Origin: Desulfobacteraceae bacterium
Lineage (GTDB): Bacteria > Desulfobacterota > Desulfobacteria > Desulfobacterales > Desulfobacteraceae
Direction: 5' to 3'
Length of the DNA: 59,379 nucleotides
Assembly (NCBI GenBank): GCA_024225635.1
Contig: JAAEMK010000018.1
Coordinates: forward strand, 1-59,379
Positions 41,579 to 50,397 of the stretch are shown here, piece after piece. The notes under the pieces are model-generated. The model was not told the origin of the DNA, made no database searches, and worked only from the letters and a program-made list of their open reading frames with translations. Each line of letters opens with the position of its first letter. Position 1 is the stretch's first letter. Position numbers and translations under genes: made by a program.

Positions 41579-43360
41579 ATGATTTTAAACAGGTTTAAAA
41601 AGAGAAAACTTGCCGGATTCGGTTTGATAATATTTGCACTGCTTCTTATGGCCGGGTGTGTAAAGAAAGATGTCAAAACCGGGGATGACTTTAACCAATG
41701 GAAAATCAAGGCTGAAAAACTGAAGGGATACAGCCCGGTTGAAGAGATGAATACCGGGACGGCAGCCCCGGCCGTCCCGGAAAATTTTGAAGGCAGGGGA
41801 CCTGAACCTGATGGAAAGGTTCCGAAAAGACCCGTCATCGAAGAGGAGATACCGCCTCCCCGCAGCCTGCCCGTGGTGAAGGTCAGCATGGAGATGTATG
41901 ATGTTCCCGTGGATGTGGTTATCAGGACCCTTGCAAAGGCTGCGAATGTCAACATCATTATCAGTAAAAATGTTACCGGTAATACCGATATGAATATCGA
42001 TGGTGTGCCGTGGGATCAGGCTTTTGAAAGCGTGTTGAAGACTTTCGGGTATTCCTATGAATGGATAGGAGACATTATCCGTGTAATTTCCATAGAAGAT
42101 ATTAATAACAATGTCGGGCTTATGGAAGCACGGCAGTCCATGGAACTCAAGAAAAGAGAATACGACTTGACCATGCTTGCCATGAAATCAAAAGCCGAGG
42201 AACTTGAACCCCTCAAGACCAGAATAATACCCATTCGTTATATCGGAAATGAGGATCTCGAACCCCTCAGGGACAACCTCTGGAATATGATCAGGAAAAG
42301 CGGGGGTGCAATGGGCGCAGCCGGTGGTGACGGGGCCGAATCAGCCCCGGATGAAAGTCCTGCAAGGGGGGGGATAATGATCGACAGGCATACCCATTCC
42401 CTTATGGTTCAGGGTACCTCGGCCGATATCGAAAGGGTTGTTAAGATCATAAAAGAGCTCGATAAACCAGTGCTTCAGGTGCTTATCGAAGCCCAGATCG
42501 TGGAGGCCAACAAGGATACGGCAAGGGAGCTTGGTGTCCAGTGGGGCGGCCTGGGGCGCGAGCATGGAAACGGAAGGAGCAACTGGGTGGGCGGTCCAAT
42601 GGGAACACCTGACACCGGCCTTTTGACGTCGGAGGCTGAAGGCACATACGGTGACCCGGAATATGTTCCCAAGGGAACTCCCGTTATGCATCTGCCTCCC
42701 ATTGGAAACGCTATTAATCTGGCCTCGGAAAAGGTGCTTAAGGGCCAGGGCATGAATCTCGGCATGATGTTCGAGGAACCGGGAAAATATATGCTCACCC
42801 TCCAGCTCCAGGCGCTCCAGAGCCAGGGAAAACTCAATATTCTATCTAACCCGTCTATTACCACCCTCGATAACCAGAAGGCCGTGATCGAGAGCGGCAA
42901 GGAGGTTCCCTTCCAGACCATTGAGGATGATGAAGTCAAGATTGAATTTAAAAAGGCGGTGATAAAGCTCGACGTCACTCCCCACATCATAAACGACAAG
43001 ATCCTGAAACTTGAAATAATCACTTCAAAGGATGAACTGGACTGGTCACATATGGTTGCGGGAAATCCGACAATTATCACAAAAAATGCCGAAACCGGAG
43101 TGGTCCTTTTCGACGGCCAGACAACTGTAATAGGCGGCCTGAATAAATCGATGAAAACCGATGGCGGATCGGGAGTGCCTTTGTTGAAGGATGTGCCGGG
43201 ATTAGGCTATTTTTTTAAAAGCAGCAGCAAGACCAATGCCATGGAAGATCTCCTGATCTTTATAACCCCCCACATTCTTGATTCAAAAAATTTTCAGGAT
43301 GTGAAACAGCAACGGGCCGCAGCGCAAGAATCAAAAGACCGTCAGCCGGATACCAAATAA
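41579..43360 (+). CDS. Outer-membrane secretin (MshL/PilQ type)
   Basis: The 593-residue lipoprotein has a lipobox ending MAGC (Cys26). An STN-like N0 domain (about 100-165, VDVVIRTLAKAANVNIIISKNV), N1-type modules (near 215-300) and the secretin barrel domain follow (about 400-580, with VPFQTIEDDEVKIEFKKAVI, TAVLFDGQTTVIGGL-type and GVPLLKDVPGLGYFF motifs). It forms the outer-membrane pore through which the pilus passes. A lipoprotein secretin may need no separate pilotin. Directly after it, with no gap, comes the AAA ATPase gene. Confidence 0.93.
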   Translation: MILNRFKKRKLAGFGLIIFALLLMAGCVKKDVKTGDDFNQWKIKAEKLKGYSPVEEMNTGTAAPAVPENFEGRGPEPDGKVPKRPVIEEEIPPPRSLPVVKVSMEMYDVPVDVVIRTLAKAANVNIIISKNVTGNTDMNIDGVPWDQAFESVLKTFGYSYEWIGDIIRVISIEDINNNVGLMEARQSMELKKREYDLTMLAMKSKAEELEPLKTRIIPIRYIGNEDLEPLRDNLWNMIRKSGGAMGAAGGDGAESAPDESPARGGIMIDRHTHSLMVQGTSADIERVVKIIKELDKPVLQVLIEAQIVEANKDTARELGVQWGGLGREHGNGRSNWVGGPMGTPDTGLLTSEAEGTYGDPEYVPKGTPVMHLPPIGNAINLASEKVLKGQGMNLGMMFEEPGKYMLTLQLQALQSQGKLNILSNPSITTLDNQKAVIESGKEVPFQTIEDDEVKIEFKKAVIKLDVTPHIINDKILKLEIITSKDELDWSHMVAGNPTIITKNAETGVVLFDGQTTVIGGLNKSMKTDGGSGVPLLKDVPGLGYFFKSSSKTNAMEDLLIFITPHILDSKNFQDVKQQRAAAQESKDRQPDTK

Positions 43361-45091
43361 ATGGATTATTACAGACTTCTTCAAATGGAAAGGGAGCCGT
43401 TTTCCAACTCCCCCGACCCCGGGCTGTTTTTCATGTCCCGGCAGCACCGGAAATGCCTGCAGGCTCTGGAAATATCCCTTCGCCTGAAACGCGGCCTTAA
43501 CGTGGTTTGCGGAAATGTGGGAACCGGGAAAACAACAATTTGCAGGCAGCTGATTCGTATTCTCGGATCTGATGATCGTATTGAATCCCACCTTATCCTT
43601 GACCCGGCGTTTAAGACGCCATCCGAATTCCTCAAGACCGCGGGGGCCATGCTCCTTGGCAGTGATGCGGATTTTGAGGGCAAGAACGATTCCCAGGTTC
43701 GTGAGATGATAAAGCAGCAGCTTTTTCATAAAGGGGTCGAGGAGAAGAAAACCGTTGTTCTGATAATAGATGAAGGACAGAAGATTCCTCCATTCTGCCT
43801 GGAGCTTCTCCGGGAACTGCTCAACTATGAAACAAACGAGCACAAGCTTTTACAGATAGTGATATTCGCCCAGCGTGAATTCGAAAAAATCCTTGAAAGC
43901 TATGAAAATTTTACCGACAGGATCAACCTGAAGTTTCAGCTCGGCCCTTTCAGCTTTAAAGACACGAGAAAAATGATCCGGTACAGGATTGCAAAATCAG
44001 GACACCCTGAACAGACCGGGAAACTGTTCAGCTTTTCAGGATTGCTGGCCGTACATATATGCACGGGAGGGTATCCAAGGAAAATTGTAAATCTTTGTCA
44101 CAAAATTATGCTGGCAATGATTATCAAAGACCGTAAAACGGCTGACTGGATAATGGTGCGGTCACTTGCCGCTCCACCCCTGCATAAAAAAAGGGGCAAA
44201 CGGTTTTCCTGGCTGCTGCTTTTTTTATTTCTTGTCTCCGGCATTACGGGATATCTTGCAATCGGCGGAGATGAGTCCCATGGAAAAGATTTCAGGGATA
44301 AATTGATATCCCGTTTTTATGCCTTTTCCGGCGTGAACAATATCCCAGGATTGGATAAGCAAAAAGTCGCCGGAAAAACCATGGAAATTCCGCAATATTA
44401 CAGCGTTCCGGCTTTGCCTGATAACGTAGAAGAGCTTCCGGTAGAAGAGCCTCCGGTCGAGGTAGTGTCGGTTGAAGCGCCTCCGGTCGAGGTAGCGTCG
44501 GTTGAAGCGCCTCCGGTCGAGGTAGCGTCGGTTGAAGCGCCTCCTGTAGAAAAGCCGGTGATTGAAGAGCCGCCGATGGCTGCAGCATTTGTCTCACCTA
44601 TAAGAATTCCCCGGTTTCTGGGTTCAGTCGTGACTAAAAAAGGTGAAACCCTTGGTGATCTGATATATGGCCTTTACGGCACATACAAAGTAAAATATGT
44701 TGAGGCGGTAATGGAGGTCAATAAAAAAAGGACGGACCGCGCAGGCCGCGTTTTTGCCGACATGAAGATCAGGTTTCCCATTCTCCCTGAAACCCTGGTA
44801 CCTTATAACTCCGGGTATATTTCAGCACAGTTTGGTGTGGAGAACAGGCTCGACAAGGCGTTTGAAATCAGGCGGATTTGGGGGGCAAAAAATATAATCA
44901 CAAGGGTTTTACCGTTCTGGAGCACTGAAGATCGGGGAATTCGCTATGCAGTCGTTCTTAATGAATTTTTTCCCGACAGCCAGGCCGCACTCGGCAGGAT
45001 CGAAGCGCTTCCCGGGGATTTGCGGAATAGTTGCAAGGTCAGGCGATGGCGGGATAATACCTTTTTTCTTGCCGTACCGCCTGTCAAGTGA
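43361..45091 (+). CDS. ExeA/MshM-like ATPase with LysM-like tail
   Basis: The 576-residue protein starts with the GspA/ExeA family pattern YYRLLQMEREPFSNSPDPG. It has Walker A GNVGTGKTT (about 49-57), Walker B VVLIIDEGQ (about 128-136), a membrane helix (about 283-303), a Pro/Val/Glu linker with in-frame 10-residue repeats, and a LysM-like fold (VTKKGETLGDLIYGLYGTYK, about 425-445). ExeA-type proteins bind peptidoglycan and help insert the secretin. The ATG follows the secretin stop immediately. Confidence 0.85.
   Translation: MDYYRLLQMEREPFSNSPDPGLFFMSRQHRKCLQALEISLRLKRGLNVVCGNVGTGKTTICRQLIRILGSDDRIESHLILDPAFKTPSEFLKTAGAMLLGSDADFEGKNDSQVREMIKQQLFHKGVEEKKTVVLIIDEGQKIPPFCLELLRELLNYETNEHKLLQIVIFAQREFEKILESYENFTDRINLKFQLGPFSFKDTRKMIRYRIAKSGHPEQTGKLFSFSGLLAVHICTGGYPRKIVNLCHKIMLAMIIKDRKTADWIMVRSLAAPPLHKKRGKRFSWLLLFLFLVSGITGYLAIGGDESHGKDFRDKLISRFYAFSGVNNIPGLDKQKVAGKTMEIPQYYSVPALPDNVEELPVEEPPVEVVSVEAPPVEVASVEAPPVEVASVEAPPVEKPVIEEPPMAAAFVSPIRIPRFLGSVVTKKGETLGDLIYGLYGTYKVKYVEAVMEVNKKRTDRAGRVFADMKIRFPILPETLVPYNSGYISAQFGVENRLDKAFEIRRIWGAKNIITRVLPFWSTEDRGIRYAVVLNEFFPDSQAALGRIEALPGDLRNSCKVRRWRDNTFFLAVPPVK
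44450..44550 (+). repeat. 30-bp in-frame tandem repeats in ATPase gene
   Basis: About three copies of a 30-bp unit encode VEAPPVEVAS-type decapeptides in the periplasmic linker between the membrane helix and the LysM-like domain. Near-identity at DNA level suggests recent expansion or contraction by slippage. Confidence 0.8.
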
Positions 45092-45131
45092 AGAGGACCG
45101 TCGGCCATTTAGCTAAAAGATAGGATGATTA

Positions 45132-46841
45132 ATGAAGGTTAGAAAAAAACTCGGTGAAATGCTTGTCGAAGGCGGTGCGCTTTCGGAGCCGGAACTTCTG
45201 GATGCACTGAAAGGCCAGAAAGGAAGCGGTCTTAAGCTTGGGCAATACCTTGTCCGCAATGGGTTTGTCTCGGAAGCGGCGATTGTGGATGTTGTCTGCA
45301 GGCAGCTTGACATGGAAAAATATATACCCGAGAAATACCCGGTGGACACAAGTCTTGCTGAAATATATCCAGTGGATATCGCGCGGAAATTTTATGCCGC
45401 GCCCCTGCTGAAAAAGGGGTCGCTTCTCAATGTGGCAATGCTCGACCCCTTTGACATTATCGCCCTTGATGCGGTTGAAGTATATTCCAATTGCGAGGTG
45501 GAACCGGTTATCTGCACGGAGCAGGAGTTTAATCTTCTGGTTGGTACAATCTACGGCTCCTATTCCGACATGGATGAAGTGCTGGATGGTATTCAGCGGA
45601 TGGATTATGAGGTCGACAGTGAATTTCAACCATCCGGGGGGAGCGCGGATGTCGAAGTCGGCTCCCTGCAGGACATGGCGGATCAGGCACCGGTAATAAA
45701 GCTTGTTAATTCCATCCTCACACAGGCTGTCCGCCAGGGAGCGAGCGATGTCCACATGAGCCCCGAACGCAAATATGTTCAGATGAGATTCCGGGTGGAC
45801 GGAAAACTTCATGAGGTGCCTCCGCCGCCAAAGTCCATGCTGATGCCGATCATTTCAAGGTTTAAAATCCTTGCGAACCTCGATATCGCTGTTACAAGAA
45901 TTCCCCAGGACGGAAGATTTTCAGTCAGGCTGCATGATAAGGAGATCAATGTAAGGGTCTCCAGCCTGCCGACGATTCATGGAGAAAATCTTGTCCTGCG
46001 GCTTCTGGAAACCGGCGGTGGCGCTAAAACCATGGAGGACCTCGGTGTTTGCGAAGCGGATAGAAACAGAATTCAATCCCTGATACACAAGCCCTACGGA
46101 ATGATCCTGGCGACAGGTCCGACGGGCAGCGGAAAGAGCACCACTCTTTTTTCACTCCTGGGCATGATCAACAAGCCGGATGTAAATATCATCACCCTGG
46201 AGGATCCCGTGGAGTACCGCATGGAAAGGGTCCGGCAGGTGCAGTTGAACAGAAAGGCGGGAATGACCTTTGCGAGCGGCCTGAGGTCCATACTCAGGCA
46301 GGATCCCGATGTTGTGATGGTGGGTGAAATCCGGGATGTCGAAACGGCAAACGTTTCCGTTCAGGCAGCCCTTACGGGCCACCGGGTGTTCAGCACGGTT
46401 CATACCAACGATGCCGTGGGCGCCGTAACCCGGTTTATGGATATGGGGATCGAACCGTTCCTGATATCATCGGTAATGCTTGCCGTTGTCGCCCAAAGAC
46501 TTGTCCGGAGGGTGTGTCCCCACTGCCGTGAGACCTATTCTCCTCCCGGGCAGGTGTTGAAGTTCTGGGGGCTGGAAAAAAACAAGGGAGTAGAGTTTGT
46601 CCGGGGCAAGGGTTGTTTCCAGTGCATGCAGACCGGATACAAGGGAAGGGTCGGGCTGTATGAATTGCTTGTTGTGGATGACCTGGTCCAGGAGCTGATC
46701 ACCCAGAGTAAAACGGCAAAAGAGATCACCCGTGCAACCCTCGAGACCGGCAGGCTGAGTCCGTTGAAAAATGATGCGGCCCAAAAGATACTCAGGGGAG
46801 AGACAACCGTGGAAGAGGCTGCCTCAGCCGTAATGGTATAA
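45132..46841 (+). CDS. GspE/PilB/MshE-type assembly ATPase
   Basis: This is the motor ATPase for pilus extension (569 residues). The N-terminal MshEN-like domain (about 1-150, LGQYLVRNGFVSEAAIVDVV) can bind c-di-GMP in relatives. The catalytic core has Walker A GPTGSGKSTT (about 325-334), an Asp box and Walker B (DPDVVMVGEIRD, about 393-404), a His box (GHRVFSTVHTND), and a zinc site CPHC (about 460) with CFQC (about 495). The motor connects PilMN with the platform protein encoded next. Confidence 0.94.
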   Translation: MKVRKKLGEMLVEGGALSEPELLDALKGQKGSGLKLGQYLVRNGFVSEAAIVDVVCRQLDMEKYIPEKYPVDTSLAEIYPVDIARKFYAAPLLKKGSLLNVAMLDPFDIIALDAVEVYSNCEVEPVICTEQEFNLLVGTIYGSYSDMDEVLDGIQRMDYEVDSEFQPSGGSADVEVGSLQDMADQAPVIKLVNSILTQAVRQGASDVHMSPERKYVQMRFRVDGKLHEVPPPPKSMLMPIISRFKILANLDIAVTRIPQDGRFSVRLHDKEINVRVSSLPTIHGENLVLRLLETGGGAKTMEDLGVCEADRNRIQSLIHKPYGMILATGPTGSGKSTTLFSLLGMINKPDVNIITLEDPVEYRMERVRQVQLNRKAGMTFASGLRSILRQDPDVVMVGEIRDVETANVSVQAALTGHRVFSTVHTNDAVGAVTRFMDMGIEPFLISSVMLAVVAQRLVRRVCPHCRETYSPPGQVLKFWGLEKNKGVEFVRGKGCFQCMQTGYKGRVGLYELLVVDDLVQELITQSKTAKEITRATLETGRLSPLKNDAAQKILRGETTVEEAASAVMV

Positions 46842-46844
46842 AAT

Positions 46845-48068
46845 ATGATATTCGAATACAAGGCGATAAACGAGAGCGGCAACACCATTACCGGAGAGGT
46901 GGACGCCGGTACCGTGGATGCCGCAAAGTCGATCATTGGTGACCGTGGCCATATCCCCGTATCGGTTATGGTAAAAAAGAAGGGCGCCGGAGACTCCGGT
47001 GGTTTTTTGGACAGGTTGAATGAGGGGCTGACCCCGGTGAAAGCACCGGAACTTGTCCTGTTTACCAAGCAGTTCCGGACAATGCTCAAGGCCGGTGTGT
47101 CCATGATCGATCTTTTGCAGATCCTTGAAAATCAGACTGAAAATATCCGGCTGAAGAGAATTGTTTCGACCATGTGCGAAGACATCAAGGAGGGCTCGAC
47201 CCTGTACGATGCTTTTAAAAAACATCCGGGGGTTTTTGACGGGCTGTACTGCAGCATGGTGAAAGCCGGAGAGGTCACAGGGGCTCTTACCGATGTCCTT
47301 GACCGGCTTTCCTATATCATGGAACATGAACACAAAATAAAATCGGATATAAAAGCGGCCCTTCGCTATCCCATGATGGTCAGCATTTTTCTGGGGATCG
47401 CCTTTATTATCCTGCTTATGTTTGTCATTCCCCAGTTCGTCGAGGTGTTCAAGAGCGCCGGTCTTGACCTTCCCATTCCCACGGTCATATGCATCGGCCT
47501 GCATAACTTTCTTCACAATTACTGGATGATCGTTGCCGGCGGTCTTGTGATCATGATATTTATCATGAGCCGATACCTGAAAACAGAGAACGGGAAATTC
47601 ATCAGGGATGCGTTTCTGCTAAGGCTTCCCTTGTTTGGAAAGCTATTCATAAAGGCGGCCATGTCCAGGTTTGCAAGTATCTTTTCCATTCTTCAGACAA
47701 GCGGCATAGGTATCCTTGACGCCATGAAGATTCTTTCCAGTACCATCGGAAACGCCGCCATAACTAGGGAGTTTGACCGCATAGGCGAACAGCTTGCCGA
47801 AGGACGGGGTATCTCCGCACCGCTGGGATCGGCAAAATACTTTACCCCCATGGTGGTAAATATGGTCTCAATCGGCGAGGAAACAGGAAACCTAGACGAC
47901 ATGCTCAAGGAGGTTTCAATTCACTACGACGCCGAGGTGGAGTACAGCATGAAAGGGCTTGCAGACGCCATAGGGCCGCTTCTTACCATCGGTCTTGCAG
48001 CAGTGGTGGGGTTTTTCGCCCTGGCTATTTTCCTGCCCATGTGGGATCTGACAAAGATGGTAAATTAG
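46845..48068 (+). CDS. GspF/PilC/MshG-type platform protein
   Basis: This polytopic inner-membrane protein (407 residues) carries pilins under the action of the motor. It shows two related halves with T2SSF motifs: FTKQFRTMLKAGVSMIDLL (about 66-84) and FASIFSILQTSGIGILDAM (about 272-290). Membrane helices lie near 178-198, 224-245 and 377-400. It starts 3 bp after the ATPase stop codon. Confidence 0.94.
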   Translation: MIFEYKAINESGNTITGEVDAGTVDAAKSIIGDRGHIPVSVMVKKKGAGDSGGFLDRLNEGLTPVKAPELVLFTKQFRTMLKAGVSMIDLLQILENQTENIRLKRIVSTMCEDIKEGSTLYDAFKKHPGVFDGLYCSMVKAGEVTGALTDVLDRLSYIMEHEHKIKSDIKAALRYPMMVSIFLGIAFIILLMFVIPQFVEVFKSAGLDLPIPTVICIGLHNFLHNYWMIVAGGLVIMIFIMSRYLKTENGKFIRDAFLLRLPLFGKLFIKAAMSRFASIFSILQTSGIGILDAMKILSSTIGNAAITREFDRIGEQLAEGRGISAPLGSAKYFTPMVVNMVSIGEETGNLDDMLKEVSIHYDAEVEYSMKGLADAIGPLLTIGLAAVVGFFALAIFLPMWDLTKMVN

Positions 48069-48166
48069 ATTATTAAAAAAAGGGTGCAATAATAAATGAT
48101 TGGTGGTAATTGTTAATAAGGTTATTATAATAATAAAAGTGTTTTAAAAGAAAACAGGAGGTCTTT

Positions 48167-48652
48167 GTGGAAAGAAATTGCATTATTAAAAATCAAAAGG
48201 GTTTTACCCTGATAGAAATTATCGCCGTGCTGGTTATTCTAGGTATTCTGGCTGCGGTTGCCGTTCCGAAATATCTTGATATGCAAACCGAAGCAAGGGA
48301 TAAAGCCGCTGCCGGAGCCCTGGCGGCGGCGGCATCCAATGTCACATTGTCATGGTCAAAATTTCTGCTGAAAAACAGTAAGCAACCCAACGCAATTACA
48401 GGAGGTGCGTGGACGGACGGCACCGCAACCCAGGACATTGAAGACGATCTGGGTGATTTCACTGCATCATATTCTTTTGTTGAAGATACTGGAGTAGTGA
48501 CAATTACTCTTAAGGATGGTGAGGGCGAGGGACCATCTTGGTTAAGTAGTGTGACAAATAAATCAAAGACATTTACAATTTCTGCAAAAGAAGAATCCTC
48601 AACGACACCAACGACACCAACGACACCAACGACACCAACGACGGGATCGTAG
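48167..48652 (+). CDS. Major type IV pilin-like protein with TPT tail
   Basis: The 161-residue prepilin has a short leader and the class III signal KG-FTLIEIIAVLVILGILAAVA (cleavage after Gly12, Glu5 of the mature form present). The GTG start has a strong AGGAGG. The C terminus is TTPTTPTTPTT-like, encoded by five near-exact 9-bp repeats, and could be O-glycosylated or disordered. An AT-rich 99-bp region upstream may hold its own promoter (TTGGTG-17-TATTAT), fitting a highly expressed major subunit. It lacks a clear C-terminal disulfide loop. Confidence 0.88.
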   Translation: MERNCIIKNQKGFTLIEIIAVLVILGILAAVAVPKYLDMQTEARDKAAAGALAAAASNVTLSWSKFLLKNSKQPNAITGGAWTDGTATQDIEDDLGDFTASYSFVEDTGVVTITLKDGEGEGPSWLSSVTNKSKTFTISAKEESSTTPTTPTTPTTPTTGS

Positions 48653-48683
48653 ACACTGAAGGCTAAAAAGAAAAATTGTAATT

Positions 48684-48738
48684 GCAAAGGGGGCGAAGTT
48701 TAAGTTTAATTTTAAATTCATAATTTCGTCTCCTTTGC
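48684..48738 (+). promoter_or_regulatory. Hairpin between major and minor pilin genes
   Basis: GCAAAGGGGGCGAA pairs with TTCGTCTCCTTTGC using G-U pairs, around an A/T-rich loop. It may stabilise the pilin mRNA 3' end or reduce read-through into the minor pilin genes. Confidence 0.5.
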
Positions 48739-48749
48739 GCCGTTTACCG

Positions 48750-49328
48750 ATGCCCTATCAAAATTTCATATATCGACAGTTCTCTTTGCTTGGATGCCGC
48801 AAGGGGTTTACCCTGATTGAAATCATAGCGGTATTGATGATTCTGGGGATACTTTCGGCTGTTGCGGTGTCGCGTTTCACGGATACCGGAGCCGAGCTTG
48901 CCGGGCAGACTGAAACCGTCAAGGGTTATCTGCGGTTCGCCCAGGCCCGGGCCATGAGTTCAGGACGTCCTGATGAAATATGGGGGATAAGATTCAGCCG
49001 GGGTTCCAACTGCTGCTTTTTCTTTCACTGTACCGGTACCTGCAACCCGACGGTCGGAAGCGGGCAGGGGAAGGTTGTGATTCCCGGAAGTGATCCGGAC
49101 GGGAAACTCAATATCCCGTTTTCCAGTGGAATTGCATTAAAAAGCATGACCATGGGAACCATTGTTTTTGACCGGCTGGGAAGGCCTTACGGTTATGACG
49201 GCGGGCCGTGCGGGGTCCCCCTTGATGAAGACAAGCTTTTGAAAGCGAATGCGAGCATAACCTTTTCCCATCCATCTGGGGCAACCCAATCGCTGATAAT
49301 AACACCTGAAACCGGATATATCCCATAA
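48750..49328 (+). CDS. GspH-like minor pseudopilin
   Basis: The prepilin signal KG-FTLIEIIAVLMILGILSAVA is preceded by an unusually long leader of about 18 residues (PYQNFIYRQFSLLGCRK). The body (about 190 residues) has the GspH/FimT pattern (RFAQARAMSSGRPDEIWGIRF). The ATG at 48750 was chosen over an in-frame TTG at 48735; neither has a good ribosome-binding site, so expression is probably low. It belongs to the minor pilin set that primes assembly. Confidence 0.82.
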   Translation: MPYQNFIYRQFSLLGCRKGFTLIEIIAVLMILGILSAVAVSRFTDTGAELAGQTETVKGYLRFAQARAMSSGRPDEIWGIRFSRGSNCCFFFHCTGTCNPTVGSGQGKVVIPGSDPDGKLNIPFSSGIALKSMTMGTIVFDRLGRPYGYDGGPCGVPLDEDKLLKANASITFSHPSGATQSLIITPETGYIP

Positions 49329-49416
49329 AAGACCTTTGCGGCTGAATTGCCGGGTTTATCATTGACGGTACTGTTTGCGCCGCATTAATAAACCAGTCCT
49401 GATTGGATGAAATGCA

Positions 49417-49830
49417 ATGAATATGACCGGAAAAAACGGTTTTACACTGATCGAGGTGCTGATCATCATCATATTGACAGGTATTGTTGCGTCATTCATG
49501 GTGGCCATGCTGGGTTCCTCCCTGAAAAGCAGTCCCGATCCCCTTGTCACACTGTCGAACCTGGGGGCGGTGGAACGGACCGTTGCGAATATAAATGCAA
49601 AATATGCCGAAGGCTTGAATTCAGGCGGGTTTTCCCTTTCCGGTTTCAAGGATGATATCAAGAATCATGCCGTTGACGGCGTCGCTACGGACGCACGCTT
49701 TATTTCGTTTACAAAATTTGTGCAGGGAGAAGTGACAACCGAGAAAGTGCAGGTACCATCACAGGCGTGGTACCTTAAGGTTACGGCTTCGAAAGGTGAT
49801 TCTCGGATAGTGACATTATACAGTAATTAA
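49417..49830 (+). CDS. Minor pseudopilin
   Basis: The 137-residue prepilin has cleavage signal NG-FTLIEVLIIIILTGIVASF near the N terminus (leader of 7 residues). The rest (LSNLGAVERTVANINAKYAE) resembles PilV/GspI-type minor pilins but is too divergent to assign. It lies between two other pilin genes in the operon. Confidence 0.78.
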   Translation: MNMTGKNGFTLIEVLIIIILTGIVASFMVAMLGSSLKSSPDPLVTLSNLGAVERTVANINAKYAEGLNSGGFSLSGFKDDIKNHAVDGVATDARFISFTKFVQGEVTTEKVQVPSQAWYLKVTASKGDSRIVTLYSN

Positions 49831-49854
49831 AAAAAACACGGGGTCGGAATCGGC

Positions 49855-50397
49855 GTGGGCGTTTTATCTATCTCATCTGAAAATAAAGAAAATAACAGGG
49901 GATTTACCTTTCTTGAAGTTATATGCTCCCTTGTTCTGATGGGCTTTATCGGGCTCTTTATCAGCACATTCCTTTTGCGGGGGGTGGAGAGTTATATTTT
50001 CGTAAAGGAAAATTCGGAAACCAGTCAGAAGGTGGCGCTTGCCTTAACAAGGATGAATCTCGAACTGCGTCCCCTTACCCGGATAGTGTCAAATTCCGAT
50101 ACTTCATTGAGTTATTTTAACAGAGAATCGGAAAACGGGAAAACAATCTCGTACAACAGCGGTACCTCCTCCATTTTGCTTGATTCCAATGTGCTGATGG
50201 ACGGGGTTGACGCCTTTAAGATATTATATAAAAAAGATCCCGATACGGATGAAAGCAACTGGGTTGCCGGGAGTGACTCCATCAGGGAACTGTATGAAAT
50301 TGAAACGGAAATCACCGTTTCTTTCAATGAAATATCCAGAACCTTTAGAACATCGGTATATCCGATATACAGCGATAAGCATTATGGCGCATATTGA
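49855..50397 (+). CDS. PilW/GspJ-like minor pseudopilin
   Basis: The 180-residue protein has a longer leader (GVLSISSENKENNR) and the signal RG-FTFLEVICSLVLMGFIGLF. The body (VALALTRMNLELRPLTRI and VDAFKILYKKDP) matches GspJ/PilW-type minor pilins. It begins with GTG and lacks a clear ribosome-binding site. Its end overlaps the start of the giant PilX-like gene by 14 nt, suggesting coupled translation. Confidence 0.78.
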   Translation: MGVLSISSENKENNRGFTFLEVICSLVLMGFIGLFISTFLLRGVESYIFVKENSETSQKVALALTRMNLELRPLTRIVSNSDTSLSYFNRESENGKTISYNSGTSSILLDSNVLMDGVDAFKILYKKDPDTDESNWVAGSDSIRELYEIETEITVSFNEISRTFRTSVYPIYSDKHYGAY

